The notes: generated from the letters alone by a model not told the origin. A DNA stretch of 64,000 bases from Lactobacillus sp. (GCA_022484695.1 JAKVKU010000002.1:186001-250000), one strand, 5' to 3'. Positions 1 through 10,328 are shown, counted from the first letter of the stretch. Made by a program: numbers and translations.

Positions 1-2
1 GA

Positions 3-239
3 TTTAAATATCTAAAGGGTAACGCCACGGCTTCTCAATTGATTGACTTTGTACCGCCCGTTATCTTGATCATCATCTCTTGGATTTTCTCAAAACAACT
101 CTTAGGGATCAATATTGCCACGGTCTTTTCCATGGCCTTCAATGGGGTCATTATCGCCTGGTCCGATGAACATATCTGGGGTCATTTAAAACATAACTTC
201 AAGCTCCCCGAAAATGTTAAAAAAATTGTTGATAAATAA
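3..239 (+). CDS. C-terminal fragment of a multi-pass membrane protein, truncated by window start
   Basis: Frame is open to the window edge (FKYLKGNATASQLIDFVPPVILIII...), hydrophobic segments, stop at 239; the listed ORF start at 39 is probably internal. Confidence 0.6.
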   Translation, partial: FKYLKGNATASQLIDFVPPVILIIISWIFSKQLLGINIATVFSMAFNGVIIAWSDEHIWGHLKHNFKLPENVKKIVDK

Positions 240-369
240 TTTCAAGTAACTGGCTGTCTGTTGAAGATGGCCAGTTTTTGCTTAAACTCATTCCAATCTA
301 GGGCTTCTTAGTTCCGCTGGCCATTGAGAATTGCTATGATAGATAAAAGATAACGTTGGAGGCGAATGA

Positions 370-1614
370 ATGATGATTAATTATTTCCAACCGATAGCTG
401 CTCCAGGTGCCGTGGGTCGCGAATTCGGCAGTCCCATGTCTGATCTATTAGAAGATGGGCTAATTTCCAGTGACACCTTCGATGCTTACTTTAATGACAC
501 CCTGCCAGAAGCACAAACTGCTGCCTTAACTGCCTTTAATGCTGGCCAATTCGACGGTCAGCGGCCAAAGTTTGCCCATTTGCTAGCGGTAACCTTTGAA
601 TTCAAATCTGGCGCTGCTTTGACTGTTGAGCCTGAGGCAATCACTAATCTCAAAATGATCGAGCCTGAGCAGATTCAGCCGGATTGCTATCAAATCATGG
701 GCTTTTCCTGTACTTTCAAACCTGAATCCCCTGAAATTGCTGAGAAATTTCAAAACCAACGTGATCTTACCTTTATCCATCTCAAGTTTCCTAGAGGCTT
801 AGTGCCCTGCCGCTTAGTGTGGTCCCCACTGGCTGATACCACCACGAATCCCAATCAAAATGTTGTCGTTTTAGACGATACCGTCTTTATTTTCGCCCAA
901 GCCGTCCATACCTTTAACTTAACGGAACTCGTAAAAGCCGCCTATCAACCTGAGTATTTACAAATCATGGCGAAAACTTACCAAGACAGATTTGATCAGG
1001 ATCTGACCAAAATCACTGCAAGCCTAGTCCGGCAACTGGACGAGTTGTCCAAAGCAAAAGCCGCTTCGATGGCGGGCCATGAATATATTCTACTGATGGA
1101 TTACGCCCCCGAAGCAACCTCGGATTTGAACGATAACCCCTGGGATCCAGTACTTTTGGATCAAGTAACTGGTGAAAAATATGGGGGCATTAACCTAGAA
1201 TCCTACCCAGCTTTGTTGGCCATGCCCGTTCGTTGCGACAACATCAAGGATTTCTGGGAAGGCTTTGCTTGGCTTTTGTGGGAAATATCCTGGTTTGGCA
1301 TTGATACCCAAGAAAGAGATCAAAAGATCCAGGAATTCACTGATAGTTTAACCGCCAGCGAAGCCGAATCTGAAGCGTTTCATGCGGCCACCGCTAAAAT
1401 GAAACGCTTTATCGACTGGTATGTGCACCAACATATCGCCGACCCCACGCTGCCAGACTTTGTGGCTACATACTGGCCCTTAACTGCTGGCCGTCGGGAA
1501 AAATTTGACGATGGTACCCCAGATGGTTGGATGATGACTGTCACTGAACAAGATCCAAAATTACTGCAAAACTTCATGGCCCATTATGGCTCAGAATTTG
1601 ATACCTTTGAATAA
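370..1614 (+). CDS. hypothetical protein, 414 aa
   Basis: Long ORF with upstream ggaggcgaatga SD region; acidic soluble protein; no family recognised. Confidence 0.8.
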   Translation: MMINYFQPIAAPGAVGREFGSPMSDLLEDGLISSDTFDAYFNDTLPEAQTAALTAFNAGQFDGQRPKFAHLLAVTFEFKSGAALTVEPEAITNLKMIEPEQIQPDCYQIMGFSCTFKPESPEIAEKFQNQRDLTFIHLKFPRGLVPCRLVWSPLADTTTNPNQNVVVLDDTVFIFAQAVHTFNLTELVKAAYQPEYLQIMAKTYQDRFDQDLTKITASLVRQLDELSKAKAASMAGHEYILLMDYAPEATSDLNDNPWDPVLLDQVTGEKYGGINLESYPALLAMPVRCDNIKDFWEGFAWLLWEISWFGIDTQERDQKIQEFTDSLTASEAESEAFHAATAKMKRFIDWYVHQHIADPTLPDFVATYWPLTAGRREKFDDGTPDGWMMTVTEQDPKLLQNFMAHYGSEFDTFE

Positions 1615-1738
1615 AACCAAAAAAAAGTGATAAACATCAACCCCATGGGATCAACGTCTATCACTTATGTTAGTCTATTTGAGTGTTGGTAATTATCTAC
1701 CGGCACTCTTTTTTAGACCACTCTTGGCCACAAAAGAA

Positions 1739-2677
1739 CTAATGGGCAGATGCTAATAACTCAGCGGCGTTATCATGGAAAATAGCCTGTTTCTGTGCAG
1801 CGGTTAATAAGTCAGTTTCCGCCAATGCTTGGTTCAACTTGGCTGCCCTTTTTAAAGATGTATACGGAATATCACTGCCATAAAGGATATGGCTTTCATC
1901 CGCCAACGTCAATAAAGCCGGTAATTGTCGAGGTAATACGGCGCCGGCAGTATCGAAATAAACCTGCTTCATGACTTTATAAATATCGGTATCGTACTCG
2001 CTTTGGACGTATCCGGCAACCCGATCAGTCAGGATCGCCAGAAATGCCCCGGCATGGGGAACAATCAATTTAATATCCGGAAAACGCTCAAAAAAGTGAT
2101 AATGTAACAGATTCATAAATGTCATAGTAGTATCCATGAAGAACCCTAGAAGTGGGGTCGGCAGGCCAGGGGCAACATTTTCCGGCAATGCACTGGGTTC
2201 ATTGGGATGCAGCGTGACAATAGCGTGGCGGTCATTTAATGCTTGATAGACTTTATCCAGCGAAGGTGAGCCAAAGTAGGTGCCCCGGCTGTTAGTGGGA
2301 ACGGTGACACCGAGTGCCTGGTATTGGTCAAAGGCCCGGTTAACTGCAGCCACAGATTCGGCCTCATAAGGAAAAGGTAGCGTTGCAAAATAACCCAGCT
2401 GTTTAGGGTACTTTGTTGTCAATTCACTGCCGAGTTGGTTGCTCTCTTCAGCTAAACGAAGGGTTTCGGCCTTATCGTTAAAATTTATATGGGGTGACGA
2501 AAGTGATAAAATTGAATAATCGATACCGTTTTGTTTCATAAAATTCAAAGTTGTGTCTACTTGCCACTCCGGGGTTGGCCAACCGTCGGGATCCCCGGCA
2601 ATGTGTTTCTTCAAAGCGGCCACGTAGCCCTTTGGTAGATAATGCGTGTGTAAATCGATTTTATTTTGAATCGTCAT
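1739..2677 (-). CDS. amidohydrolase family protein (ACMSD/gamma-resorcylate decarboxylase-like TIM barrel)
   Basis: IDLHTHYLP N-terminal metal motif, VPHAGAFL and LYGSDIPY motifs typical of amidohydrolase_2. Confidence 0.85.
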   Translation of the reverse strand: MTIQNKIDLHTHYLPKGYVAALKKHIAGDPDGWPTPEWQVDTTLNFMKQNGIDYSILSLSSPHINFNDKAETLRLAEESNQLGSELTTKYPKQLGYFATLPFPYEAESVAAVNRAFDQYQALGVTVPTNSRGTYFGSPSLDKVYQALNDRHAIVTLHPNEPSALPENVAPGLPTPLLGFFMDTTMTFMNLLHYHFFERFPDIKLIVPHAGAFLAILTDRVAGYVQSEYDTDIYKVMKQVYFDTAGAVLPRQLPALLTLADESHILYGSDIPYTSLKRAAKLNQALAETDLLTAAQKQAIFHDNAAELLASAH

Positions 2678-2780
2678 AAATAAACGCCTCTTCTTTTATT
2701 GAATAACTCTATTTTAGACCGTTTAAATTAAATAAGTAATCTACAAAAAAGCAAGAATTGTTCAGTTTGGAGCTGATTAG

Positions 2781-3392
2781 ATGAATTTAACAGGGACACC
2801 GGCGCAACTTAAAATGTTTGAAGCACTTGGGGTACTTTTGAACCAGCTGCCGATGCATCAAGTATCAATTACTGAAATTATCAAAACGGCGGGTGTGAGC
2901 CGCTCCACATTTTATCTGTACTATACTGATTTCTCGGCATTTATCCAAGATTTGGAAAACCGCCTGTTAAAACACGTCGACCAAACCCAAAAACGTGATT
3001 TAAAATCCGCCATCAATGCCACTGCAATCTCTCCGGATTTCAATACGGCCTATCCGGTTTTTCTAGCCCTGGTCAAAGGAATTGAAGATAACTTCCCACT
3101 ATTCAAAGCATTAACTGAGCAAGATAACAGTCGTCAATTTATCGAAACCTTTCAGTTGTCTTTGAGTGAAACATTGTTTGCAAATCTCGAAGAAAATATG
3201 GAAAATAAAGCCTTTTTCCAAGGCATCCCCGCCGACTACGCCATGCCAATATTTTTCAGCACCATTCTGACAATTATTCTGCACTGGTTGCACAAGAAGA
3301 ATCCAGAACCTGCAGCCATCGTGGCCCGATTAATCACAAGAAGCCGCTATGTGGCCCCCTACGAATTGTTTAAACCAAAAGCTGAGCCATAA
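2781..3392 (+). CDS. TetR/AcrR family transcriptional regulator
   Basis: N-terminal HTH ITEIIKTAGVSRSTFYLYYTDF; divergent from the amidohydrolase. Confidence 0.85.
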   Translation: MNLTGTPAQLKMFEALGVLLNQLPMHQVSITEIIKTAGVSRSTFYLYYTDFSAFIQDLENRLLKHVDQTQKRDLKSAINATAISPDFNTAYPVFLALVKGIEDNFPLFKALTEQDNSRQFIETFQLSLSETLFANLEENMENKAFFQGIPADYAMPIFFSTILTIILHWLHKKNPEPAAIVARLITRSRYVAPYELFKPKAEP

Positions 3393-3478
3393 GCGTGTCA
3401 AACAAGCGCGCCACAACAATGCATACCCCTGTATCCCTAATGACGATTCTAGACTGAAACTCAGTTGACCAAACAAAA

Positions 3479-3520
3479 AACTGAGTTTTCAAAAAAATGA
3501 AAACTCAGCGTTTTACTTTG
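3479..3520. terminator. bidirectional intrinsic terminator
   Basis: CTGAGTTTTCA-aaaaaa-TGAAAACTCAG hairpin with flanking A/T tracts between convergent genes. Confidence 0.7.
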
Positions 3521-3568
3521 CTAGGTCGTATCCTTTGTCTTGACCCGTTTTTATTGATGGACTTGTCG

Positions 3569-4426
3569 TTAGCCCTGGGTTGAATTATGGAAATGTTCGG
3601 GTGCTGTATCTGGCAGTTGGTTTAAAGTGGTCATATCCTCAGGACTGATGGTGAAGTCTAATTGGGTATTGGCCTTGATATGGGCTTCACCGGTAGCCTT
3701 AGGCAAAGGCAGAACGCCATTTTCTAAGCAAAAGCGTAAAGCCAATTGGGGCACACTGACTTGGTATTTGTCAGCCAGCGCTTTAATCTGGGCGTTGTGT
3801 AATAGATCGCCGGTAGCTAGGGGTGAATAAGCCTCAATTAAAATGCCCTGGGCTTGGGCCCGGCTAACGATTTTAGGTTCGGTAAAGCCAACGTAGTATT
3901 GAATTTGGTCCACCATTGGGGCAATTTTCGAAATCTTGGCCAAATTGTCCAAATCGTGCACGTTAAAATTAGAAACACCAATGGCCTTCACGCGACCACT
4001 TTGATAAATCTTCTCAAAGGCCCGCCAAACTTCCTGGTTACCCTTGTCATGTTCACTACCAATGGCATCCCAAGGCCATGGGGCGTGGATCAAGTAAAGA
4101 TCCAGGTAATCCATATCTAAAGCAGCCATGGTTTTATTAAATTCATCTAAAGCCCCGTCAAAGGTTTTAATGGCCCCCGGTAATTTAGATGTGACAAAAA
4201 CTTCGCTACGATCCACATCCGATTCCCGGATAGCCCGGCCAACTGAGGCCTCATTACCATAAGCCCGGGCCGTATCAATATGGCGATACCCCAGCTTCAA
4301 GGCATTACTAACGGCATTATAAGCCACTTGACCATCGGGAATCTGCCAAGTGCCAAAACCGACTTTGGGGATCTTGACCCCATTTGTTAACGTATAAGTG
4401 TCATTTAAAACACCCACTAAAATCAA
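3569..4426 (-). CDS. aldo/keto reductase
   Basis: GFGTWQI, YRHIDTARAYGNEASVGRAI, GVSNFNVHDL and PLPKATGEAHI AKR motifs. Confidence 0.9.
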   Translation of the reverse strand: MILVGVLNDTYTLTNGVKIPKVGFGTWQIPDGQVAYNAVSNALKLGYRHIDTARAYGNEASVGRAIRESDVDRSEVFVTSKLPGAIKTFDGALDEFNKTMAALDMDYLDLYLIHAPWPWDAIGSEHDKGNQEVWRAFEKIYQSGRVKAIGVSNFNVHDLDNLAKISKIAPMVDQIQYYVGFTEPKIVSRAQAQGILIEAYSPLATGDLLHNAQIKALADKYQVSVPQLALRFCLENGVLPLPKATGEAHIKANTQLDFTISPEDMTTLNQLPDTAPEHFHNSTQG

Positions 4427-4453
4427 CTCCTTTATGGATTATTATAACCTTTT

Positions 4454-5440
4454 TTATAATTCCTGAGTCTGTTCGTGACTATGGCTGCGGGTAAAGTGGG
4501 CCCGTACCACACCGTTGATCAATAACGCCAAACAGCTGCAGCCCAGTAATGCTAAATTTGGGTAGACACTGGTGATGGTTAAATAAAACCGGTCTAACAA
4601 TATGCTAAAGATAAGTAGCAGCACGCCCAAAAATACCAAATTACCTAAAAGCACTAGCCAGCTGCGTAACCGGCGATATTGGCGCACACTTTGGCCATCC
4701 GGATGGCGCTGGTGCCACAGGCTGTTAGCCAGTTGATAAAGCAACCAGATACCACCGGTAATGCCCAGCCAAATTCCGACTTGGCGCCACCTTAAACCCT
4801 CATTAAAGGCAGTCTGATTCCTTTGACGGCCTACCATCGCTGTGTAACGGTTGAAATAAGTCTGAATATTGTGCGGCGATACTTTGTGCCGACTTAAAAA
4901 CAATTGGGTATAAAACATTTGAAAATCCGTTAAAACAGCCTGGTTGGTACCAGCCGGGGCAAAGGCAATTTGATAATGACCCTTGTAGGGAAAAACAAAT
5001 AATATGGAAATATATCGCTGTATTTCAGCTGCCGTCTTATAAATCTTATCTTGCTGGACCTCGCCGCCGGTGATACCGGTGGTGACCCCTTGATCAGCTT
5101 TTTGTTTAAATCGCTGCTGCAGTTCAAAATTGACCCTTAGAACTTGTTTGCGATAACGGCTTAATCCACTGTTTTGGCTGTTATTACTTAAACCAGGTTC
5201 AAAATGCAATTGACTGGGTTTGTGTTTGTATATGTAAACCCAGACTTGTTGCTTGGAACCCGCCGTTAGTAAGTGAGCATTGACTGCCCGCATGTGATTA
5301 ATATCAGTGGTACTTAAAATACCTAGATCATCATGTACGCGTTCCGTAGCCCATACCCGTTGCGGTGATAAACAGAAAACCATTAAAATTGTTAATAATC
5401 CCAATAAGCTACAATAAATAAATCGCCCACGTTGATTCAT
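4454..5440 (-). CDS. secreted/membrane TPM-domain-like protein
   Basis: Signal-peptide-like N-terminus, VHDDLGILSTTDINHMRAVN resembling TPM-domain starts, two C-terminal TM segments. Start taken at MNQRG. Confidence 0.6.
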   Translation of the reverse strand: MNQRGRFIYCSLLGLLTILMVFCLSPQRVWATERVHDDLGILSTTDINHMRAVNAHLLTAGSKQQVWVYIYKHKPSQLHFEPGLSNNSQNSGLSRYRKQVLRVNFELQQRFKQKADQGVTTGITGGEVQQDKIYKTAAEIQRYISILFVFPYKGHYQIAFAPAGTNQAVLTDFQMFYTQLFLSRHKVSPHNIQTYFNRYTAMVGRQRNQTAFNEGLRWRQVGIWLGITGGIWLLYQLANSLWHQRHPDGQSVRQYRRLRSWLVLLGNLVFLGVLLLIFSILLDRFYLTITSVYPNLALLGCSCLALLINGVVRAHFTRSHSHEQTQEL

Positions 5441-5517
5441 GTTTATAACTCCCATATCACAATCTCAAAATAATTTTAAGTGCGTCACTATCATAAGTAT
5501 AGGCCAATTGTCATTTT

Positions 5518-5838
5518 TTAGCCATGACCATGGTAAGGGTCAAAGTTCATCGGCGGCACCGCATTGATCAAGTGTCGGGTATCCCGGATCTCGATGCGCA
5601 ATTGCGTATGCGCTTTTAACGTGGCTAAAATACGTTGATACGTCGCCGTATCCCCTGGCAGAATGCCCAGTTCATGGGAAATAACCACTTGTTGTCGTAA
5701 TTTTTTGCTATACATAAAAACATTGTTGGTGTTATCAAAATGGTCCCGGACCACGACCAGCCAATATAAGGTATTCCGCTGGCCCAGAAAATAGTGATCG
5801 AAACGTGCCAACAGTTGTTTGAATTCATTTTGCGTCAT
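5518..5838 (-). CDS. hypothetical protein, third gene of the Y-family polymerase operon
   Basis: 106 aa ORF immediately downstream of the polymerase gene on the same strand. Confidence 0.7.
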   Translation of the reverse strand: MTQNEFKQLLARFDHYFLGQRNTLYWLVVVRDHFDNTNNVFMYSKKLRQQVVISHELGILPGDTATYQRILATLKAHTQLRIEIRDTRHLINAVPPMNFDPYHGHG

Positions 5839-5853
5839 AATAAACTCACTCCT

Positions 5854-7149
5854 TTAAGCTTGATGGCCCCCCACCAAACTACTGCGGGCAATGGCCGTTC
5901 CACCTTGGGTCAGACTACTGGCCCGCATCAAGGCTTTATAACCAAATCTAACTTGAATTCGGTCAATGATTTGATCTAAGTTGGCCCGATTGACGGTCTT
6001 TTGTTGATCTTGAAATAAATTCAATTGCAAACCTAACTGCTTGGAGATACGACTGCATCGGACCCCCACATTGCGAATCGGGGCGCCGTTCCACTTTTTT
6101 TGAAATAAATAGGCCACCGCTGCTTGCAATTCATTGGTCAAATTAGTAGGATTCAGCTTCATTTGTGCGGAAAAATGTTTGTTGCCCTCATTGGCATAAC
6201 CAATCCCGATGCCAACCACGCTGGTTTGTACGTGGTGTTGCCGCAAACGGGTGGCAACTTGGGCGGCAGTCTCCTTTAAAACCGTTAAACAGTCCCCAAG
6301 GGTCACATAATCACGTATCAAGACTTGACTGTTGCCATAGCCCTTATTCTCCGAACGCACCAGATAGCGGCGTTCTAGATTGGAATAGTCAATGCCCCAG
6401 GCATGGTAATACAACTGTTCGCCCATAACCCCAAAGCGCTTTTTCAATAAATTGACATCAGCATGGGCCAAGTCATAAACTGAATAAATTCCCAATGCCT
6501 GCAAACGCTTGGCATAGCGGCTGCCAATGCCCCACATGGCATCTAGCTTGGGAATTTGCCAAACGGTATCGGCAACTTGATCATAATCCCAATAGGCCTT
6601 CCAAGGTGCTGCTTCTTTGGCGGCATTATCTAAGGCAAGTTTGGCCAGTAACATGTTGGGCCCCATCCCCACTGTGGTCACAATCCCGGTTTGATCCAAG
6701 ACCTTTTGTTGAATAGCACTGGCAATATCCCAATTGCTGCCAAAAAGCCGGTGGGAACCAGATACATCCAAAAACGACTCATCAATTGAATAAGGAAACC
6801 AATGAACATCATCAGTAAACTGGCGATAAATATGATTGATCTCTAAATTCTTATGAATGTAGTCCGCCATATGGGGCTCCACTAACTCAAGGTGCATCTC
6901 TGGGCGAATCTCATATTTGCGGGTACCCAAACCCACATGATAATGGGACTTACTATAAGGTGACGCCGCTAAAATCAAGCCGCCTTGCGACTCCTCTCGG
7001 GATAACACGGCAATGTTAGACCCCAATGGATTGATCCCATGTTTAATAGCTTCCGTACTGGCGTAAAAGCTTTTGCAGTCGATACATAAGATGTCCCGCC
7101 GGGGGAGGGCCCGGGGATCTGATAAAGGTGTTTTTTCAATGTTAGGCAT
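5854..7149 (-). CDS. Y-family DNA polymerase (UmuC/UvrX-like)
   Basis: ILCIDCKSFYASTEAI, PYSIDESFLDVSG catalytic motifs, MWGIGSRYAKRLQALGI helix-hairpin-helix. Confidence 0.92.
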   Translation of the reverse strand: MPNIEKTPLSDPRALPRRDILCIDCKSFYASTEAIKHGINPLGSNIAVLSREESQGGLILAASPYSKSHYHVGLGTRKYEIRPEMHLELVEPHMADYIHKNLEINHIYRQFTDDVHWFPYSIDESFLDVSGSHRLFGSNWDIASAIQQKVLDQTGIVTTVGMGPNMLLAKLALDNAAKEAAPWKAYWDYDQVADTVWQIPKLDAMWGIGSRYAKRLQALGIYSVYDLAHADVNLLKKRFGVMGEQLYYHAWGIDYSNLERRYLVRSENKGYGNSQVLIRDYVTLGDCLTVLKETAAQVATRLRQHHVQTSVVGIGIGYANEGNKHFSAQMKLNPTNLTNELQAAVAYLFQKKWNGAPIRNVGVRCSRISKQLGLQLNLFQDQQKTVNRANLDQIIDRIQVRFGYKALMRASSLTQGGTAIARSSLVGGHQA

Positions 7150-7552
7150 AGTTATCCATACCTTCTTTATACCACTTGTCTGGATCTAACAACGTCACAT
7201 GCCGAATATCGGCAATGGCAATGATGTGCTGCTGACGACTACCATAAACAACGATTTGATCCGCACCACCAATGCCTTCCAGTGTGCCCACAATATCCGG
7301 GCCCGGTTGATTATTGACCAGAACATTCAATTGCAGTTTAATCGGGCCATATACCTTAAAAGCGGCCTCTAACAAGCGTCGTATTTCGCCATCACTTTGT
7401 TGCGGTTCAATAACTTGGGGTTGCCCCTTTTTAGCATCAACTTCCAAGGCCAGACTATGATCGCTTAAAAACCAGCCTTGCCATTTAAGCATCCCGCGGT
7501 CATTGTAAAGCCACAATGCCTTGGGAGGATCATAAACCGTCATAACACTCAC
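7142..7552 (-). CDS. YolD-like family protein
   Basis: 136 aa ORF overlapping the polymerase start; this position and size are typical of YolD-like proteins. Confidence 0.7.
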   Translation of the reverse strand: MSVMTVYDPPKALWLYNDRGMLKWQGWFLSDHSLALEVDAKKGQPQVIEPQQSDGEIRRLLEAAFKVYGPIKLQLNVLVNNQPGPDIVGTLEGIGGADQIVVYGSRQQHIIAIADIRHVTLLDPDKWYKEGMDNYA

Positions 7553-7580
7553 CTCAAATCCAGTTTACTAAGTTATCTAC

Positions 7581-7630
7581 ATCATACAAACAGACATTCT
7601 GGTTGTCAAGTTAAAGTTAATATTTACTTT
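7581..7630 (-). promoter_or_regulatory. promoter of the YolD/Y-polymerase operon with upstream inverted repeat
   Basis: Minus strand TTGACA (7604-7609) - 17 bp - TATGAT (7581-7586); AAAGTTAATATTTACTTT inverted repeat at 7613-7630 just upstream of -35. Confidence 0.75.
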
Positions 7631-7880
7631 TAATCGCTTATATTAAAGTGACAGCCATCGCTTGTGGTTATAATAAAATCCGACTTCTTGTTTAAATTCA
7701 ATAATAGTTGTTATAATTAATAACCTATTATTTTTTAAATTGAACTAGTTGCCATTTATTTTCAGACCTGCGCCGGATGCCATTTCAGACCACTCGAATG
7801 CTACAATAAAGTTGTCCTGAAAAGGGCACTTCTTCCTTCAAGATTTAAAAGACTCATGCAAGTTATTTCTACCGCGCCAA

Positions 7881-7916
7881 AAAGGAACGCAACCAATGCA
7901 GCGGTTGCGTTCCTTT
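7881..7916 (-). terminator. intrinsic terminator of the TauE/SafE gene
   Basis: AAAGGAACGCAACC / GGTTGCGTTCCTTT 14-bp perfect stem, 8-nt loop, T-tract on minus strand. Confidence 0.85.
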
Positions 7917-7935
7917 GCGTTACTCATATTTAAAT

Positions 7936-8730
7936 CTAAAAGAAAGCTTTGATAAATAAATCCACAGCCAAACCGAAAGCACAAAGACTGATGACGATTT
8001 TTAATGGCCGTGCTGGTACTCGCCGCACGATTGCCGGGCCAATGTAGCCGCCAATGGCTAAGCCGATACCTAAGGGGATGGCGATATGCCAATAAATATG
8101 GGATTCAAAGCTATAAATTACTGTCCCCACCATATTAGAAGCACATAGGGTAATATTTTTAATGGCATTGTAGACAGGAAAATGTTCATCACTGGTGATC
8201 GAGAAAATCGCCAACATAATGACCCCACCAGCGGCCCCAAAATACCCCGTATAAGCGCCAACCAGGAAAATACTAAGGCCATAAAGCACCAGCCTTAACC
8301 AGCTGGGTAACAGTTGCCGTTTAGTGCCAAAGCCCACCTTTGCAATCTGTTCATCCCGATCCCGCCGGCTGGGCATCAACAATAACACCCCCGCTGTGGC
8401 AATAAAGAATGGCACAATGTGTTCAAAAGTAGAGGCCGGGGCAATCAGCAATAAAAAGCTACCAAAAACACTACCGGTGATCGTTAGGACTAAAATTTTA
8501 AGCAAATCTCGCCCATGGCCGTGGAGTTCTTTTCGAGAACCCAAACCCACACCAACGCCAGTGAAAATTAAGCCGGCAGTATTGGTCACATTGGCATAAA
8601 GGGGTGGCAGACCAATTGCTAATAAAAATGGATACGAAATCAAAGATGCCATCCCCACCACTGAACTTAAGATCCCAGCGGCGATGCCGACAAAAACAAG
8701 CATGTAAACCGAGCTGAATATGGCTGACAT
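7936..8730 (-). CDS. TauE/SafE family (DUF81) membrane transporter
   Basis: Multi-pass protein with GILSSVVGMASLISYPFLLAIGLPP and AYTGYFGAAGGVIMLA repeats. Confidence 0.85.
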   Translation of the reverse strand: MSAIFSSVYMLVFVGIAAGILSSVVGMASLISYPFLLAIGLPPLYANVTNTAGLIFTGVGVGLGSRKELHGHGRDLLKILVLTITGSVFGSFLLLIAPASTFEHIVPFFIATAGVLLLMPSRRDRDEQIAKVGFGTKRQLLPSWLRLVLYGLSIFLVGAYTGYFGAAGGVIMLAIFSITSDEHFPVYNAIKNITLCASNMVGTVIYSFESHIYWHIAIPLGIGLAIGGYIGPAIVRRVPARPLKIVISLCAFGLAVDLFIKAFF

Positions 8731-8835
8731 TATGTAGTTTCCTTCTTTTTAGTAAATTATGATAATTTTCATTTTAGCATTGTAATATTCGTGATACAAT
8801 GCTAAATATTTTCCGTAGTTCCTTATTCTAGACAA

Positions 8836-8884
8836 AAATCTCAGATTCTTGAAGTCCTATTGGCCAAGATCTGAGATTGTTATT
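8836..8884 (-). terminator. terminator downstream of GH28 gene
   Basis: AATCTCAGAT...ATCTGAGATT arms. Confidence 0.6.
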
Positions 8885-10198
8885 TTATTTATTTGTAATT
8901 TGCTGGTTATTTATTGAAAAATTTGAAACATTAATGGCTTTAATACCCCGATCATCATCATGAAATAAGCCATCCGTCATTTCTGCATGATCTGTACTTA
9001 AAAGTTGATTCTTTGTTGCTAAGTGCCAATGATAATCATTGATTTTAACATTAGTTATTTTTGATTCAGGTAATCCAACAATAAAGGCTGCGACTGCTCG
9101 GACATTTGTCGCTACAATGTTGTTAATTTCAATATGCTGAATATGTGGTGTCCCAGCATTGACTGCTTGCGGTGCCAAAGAAAGCACATAGGCACGCTCA
9201 CTATTTCGAATGCCTGGTGTGTAATACATTTGCAATGCAATCGGACACCAGCAACGATCCATTTTAAGATTTTTCAAAAAAATACCTTCGATTGTCCCAC
9301 CACGGGTCCGCCGTGATTTCAAGCGAATACCTCTTTGCGTCCCCTGAAATTCACAGTCTTCAACATGAACATCCCGAATACCTGCAGCTGTTTCAGAACC
9401 AATTGCAACCCCGCCATGACTCTCCATAATCTTGCAGTGTGCGATATTAACACGTTGCGTTGGAATATCAACTCGTAGACCATCTTGCCCCGCACCAGAT
9501 TTGAGCGTAATGCCATCATCACCAACATCAATTAAGCAATTTTTAACGCGAACGTCTTGGCTTGAGTCAATATCGATCGCATCTGTATTGAAAGCATCTT
9601 TAGGATTGGAAAAAGTAACATTGTCAACAGTAAGTTGCTGCGAATAAAGCAAGTGTAGCGTCCAAAAAGGAGAATTCTTTAAGGTTATATCGCGAACTTC
9701 AACATTTCTAGACTGGTAAAATTGGACTAAAGGTGGGCGTAAAAATTGTGTATTCGGGCGACCACCCCCACTGGTTCTAGTGGCGTAATCAGGATTAAGG
9801 GCAGCTAAACGACGTTCATACACTTCTTTTGGTTTGTTCCGCTGGGTATCAATAATATCCTTGAACTTCAACCACCAGCCTTGCCCATTGCCATCAATTA
9901 TTCCCGGGCCTTGTATTATAACATTCTCAACATTTTTCCCATAAATCAGAGGTTGCAGCGCATAGCATTCAACACCCTCCCAACGACTCCAGACGGGCGG
10001 ATAAAGATTTGGATCATCCTCAAATTTTAGAACTGCACCTGATTCAAAGGTCATTGTTAAATTTGATCGTAACGTCAGCGGCCCAGATAAATAAGTGCCC
10101 TTAGGTACCAATAAGTCTAAATTTTGCGCTTCCATATTAGCATCAATCGCCGCCTGAATTGATTGATAATCACACACATTAATTGTTGTATTCATCAC
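8885..10198 (-). CDS. glycoside hydrolase family 28 (polygalacturonase-like), no signal peptide
   Basis: NTDAIDIDSSQDVRVKNCLIDVGDDGITLKSG and SHGGVAIGSE motifs of GH28 beta-helix enzymes. Confidence 0.9.
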   Translation of the reverse strand: MMNTTINVCDYQSIQAAIDANMEAQNLDLLVPKGTYLSGPLTLRSNLTMTFESGAVLKFEDDPNLYPPVWSRWEGVECYALQPLIYGKNVENVIIQGPGIIDGNGQGWWLKFKDIIDTQRNKPKEVYERRLAALNPDYATRTSGGGRPNTQFLRPPLVQFYQSRNVEVRDITLKNSPFWTLHLLYSQQLTVDNVTFSNPKDAFNTDAIDIDSSQDVRVKNCLIDVGDDGITLKSGAGQDGLRVDIPTQRVNIAHCKIMESHGGVAIGSETAAGIRDVHVEDCEFQGTQRGIRLKSRRTRGGTIEGIFLKNLKMDRCWCPIALQMYYTPGIRNSERAYVLSLAPQAVNAGTPHIQHIEINNIVATNVRAVAAFIVGLPESKITNVKINDYHWHLATKNQLLSTDHAEMTDGLFHDDDRGIKAINVSNFSINNQQITNK

Positions 10199-10328
10199 TT
10201 AGCCACCTATATGTTAAATCGAAATTTACACCACAAATAGTTTAATCTTTACTGCTGAGGATATTAGTTTTGTTATTTGTATTGAAATTTAAGATTTTCC
10301 CAAATATCTTCCAATAATCCGAGCTGCT

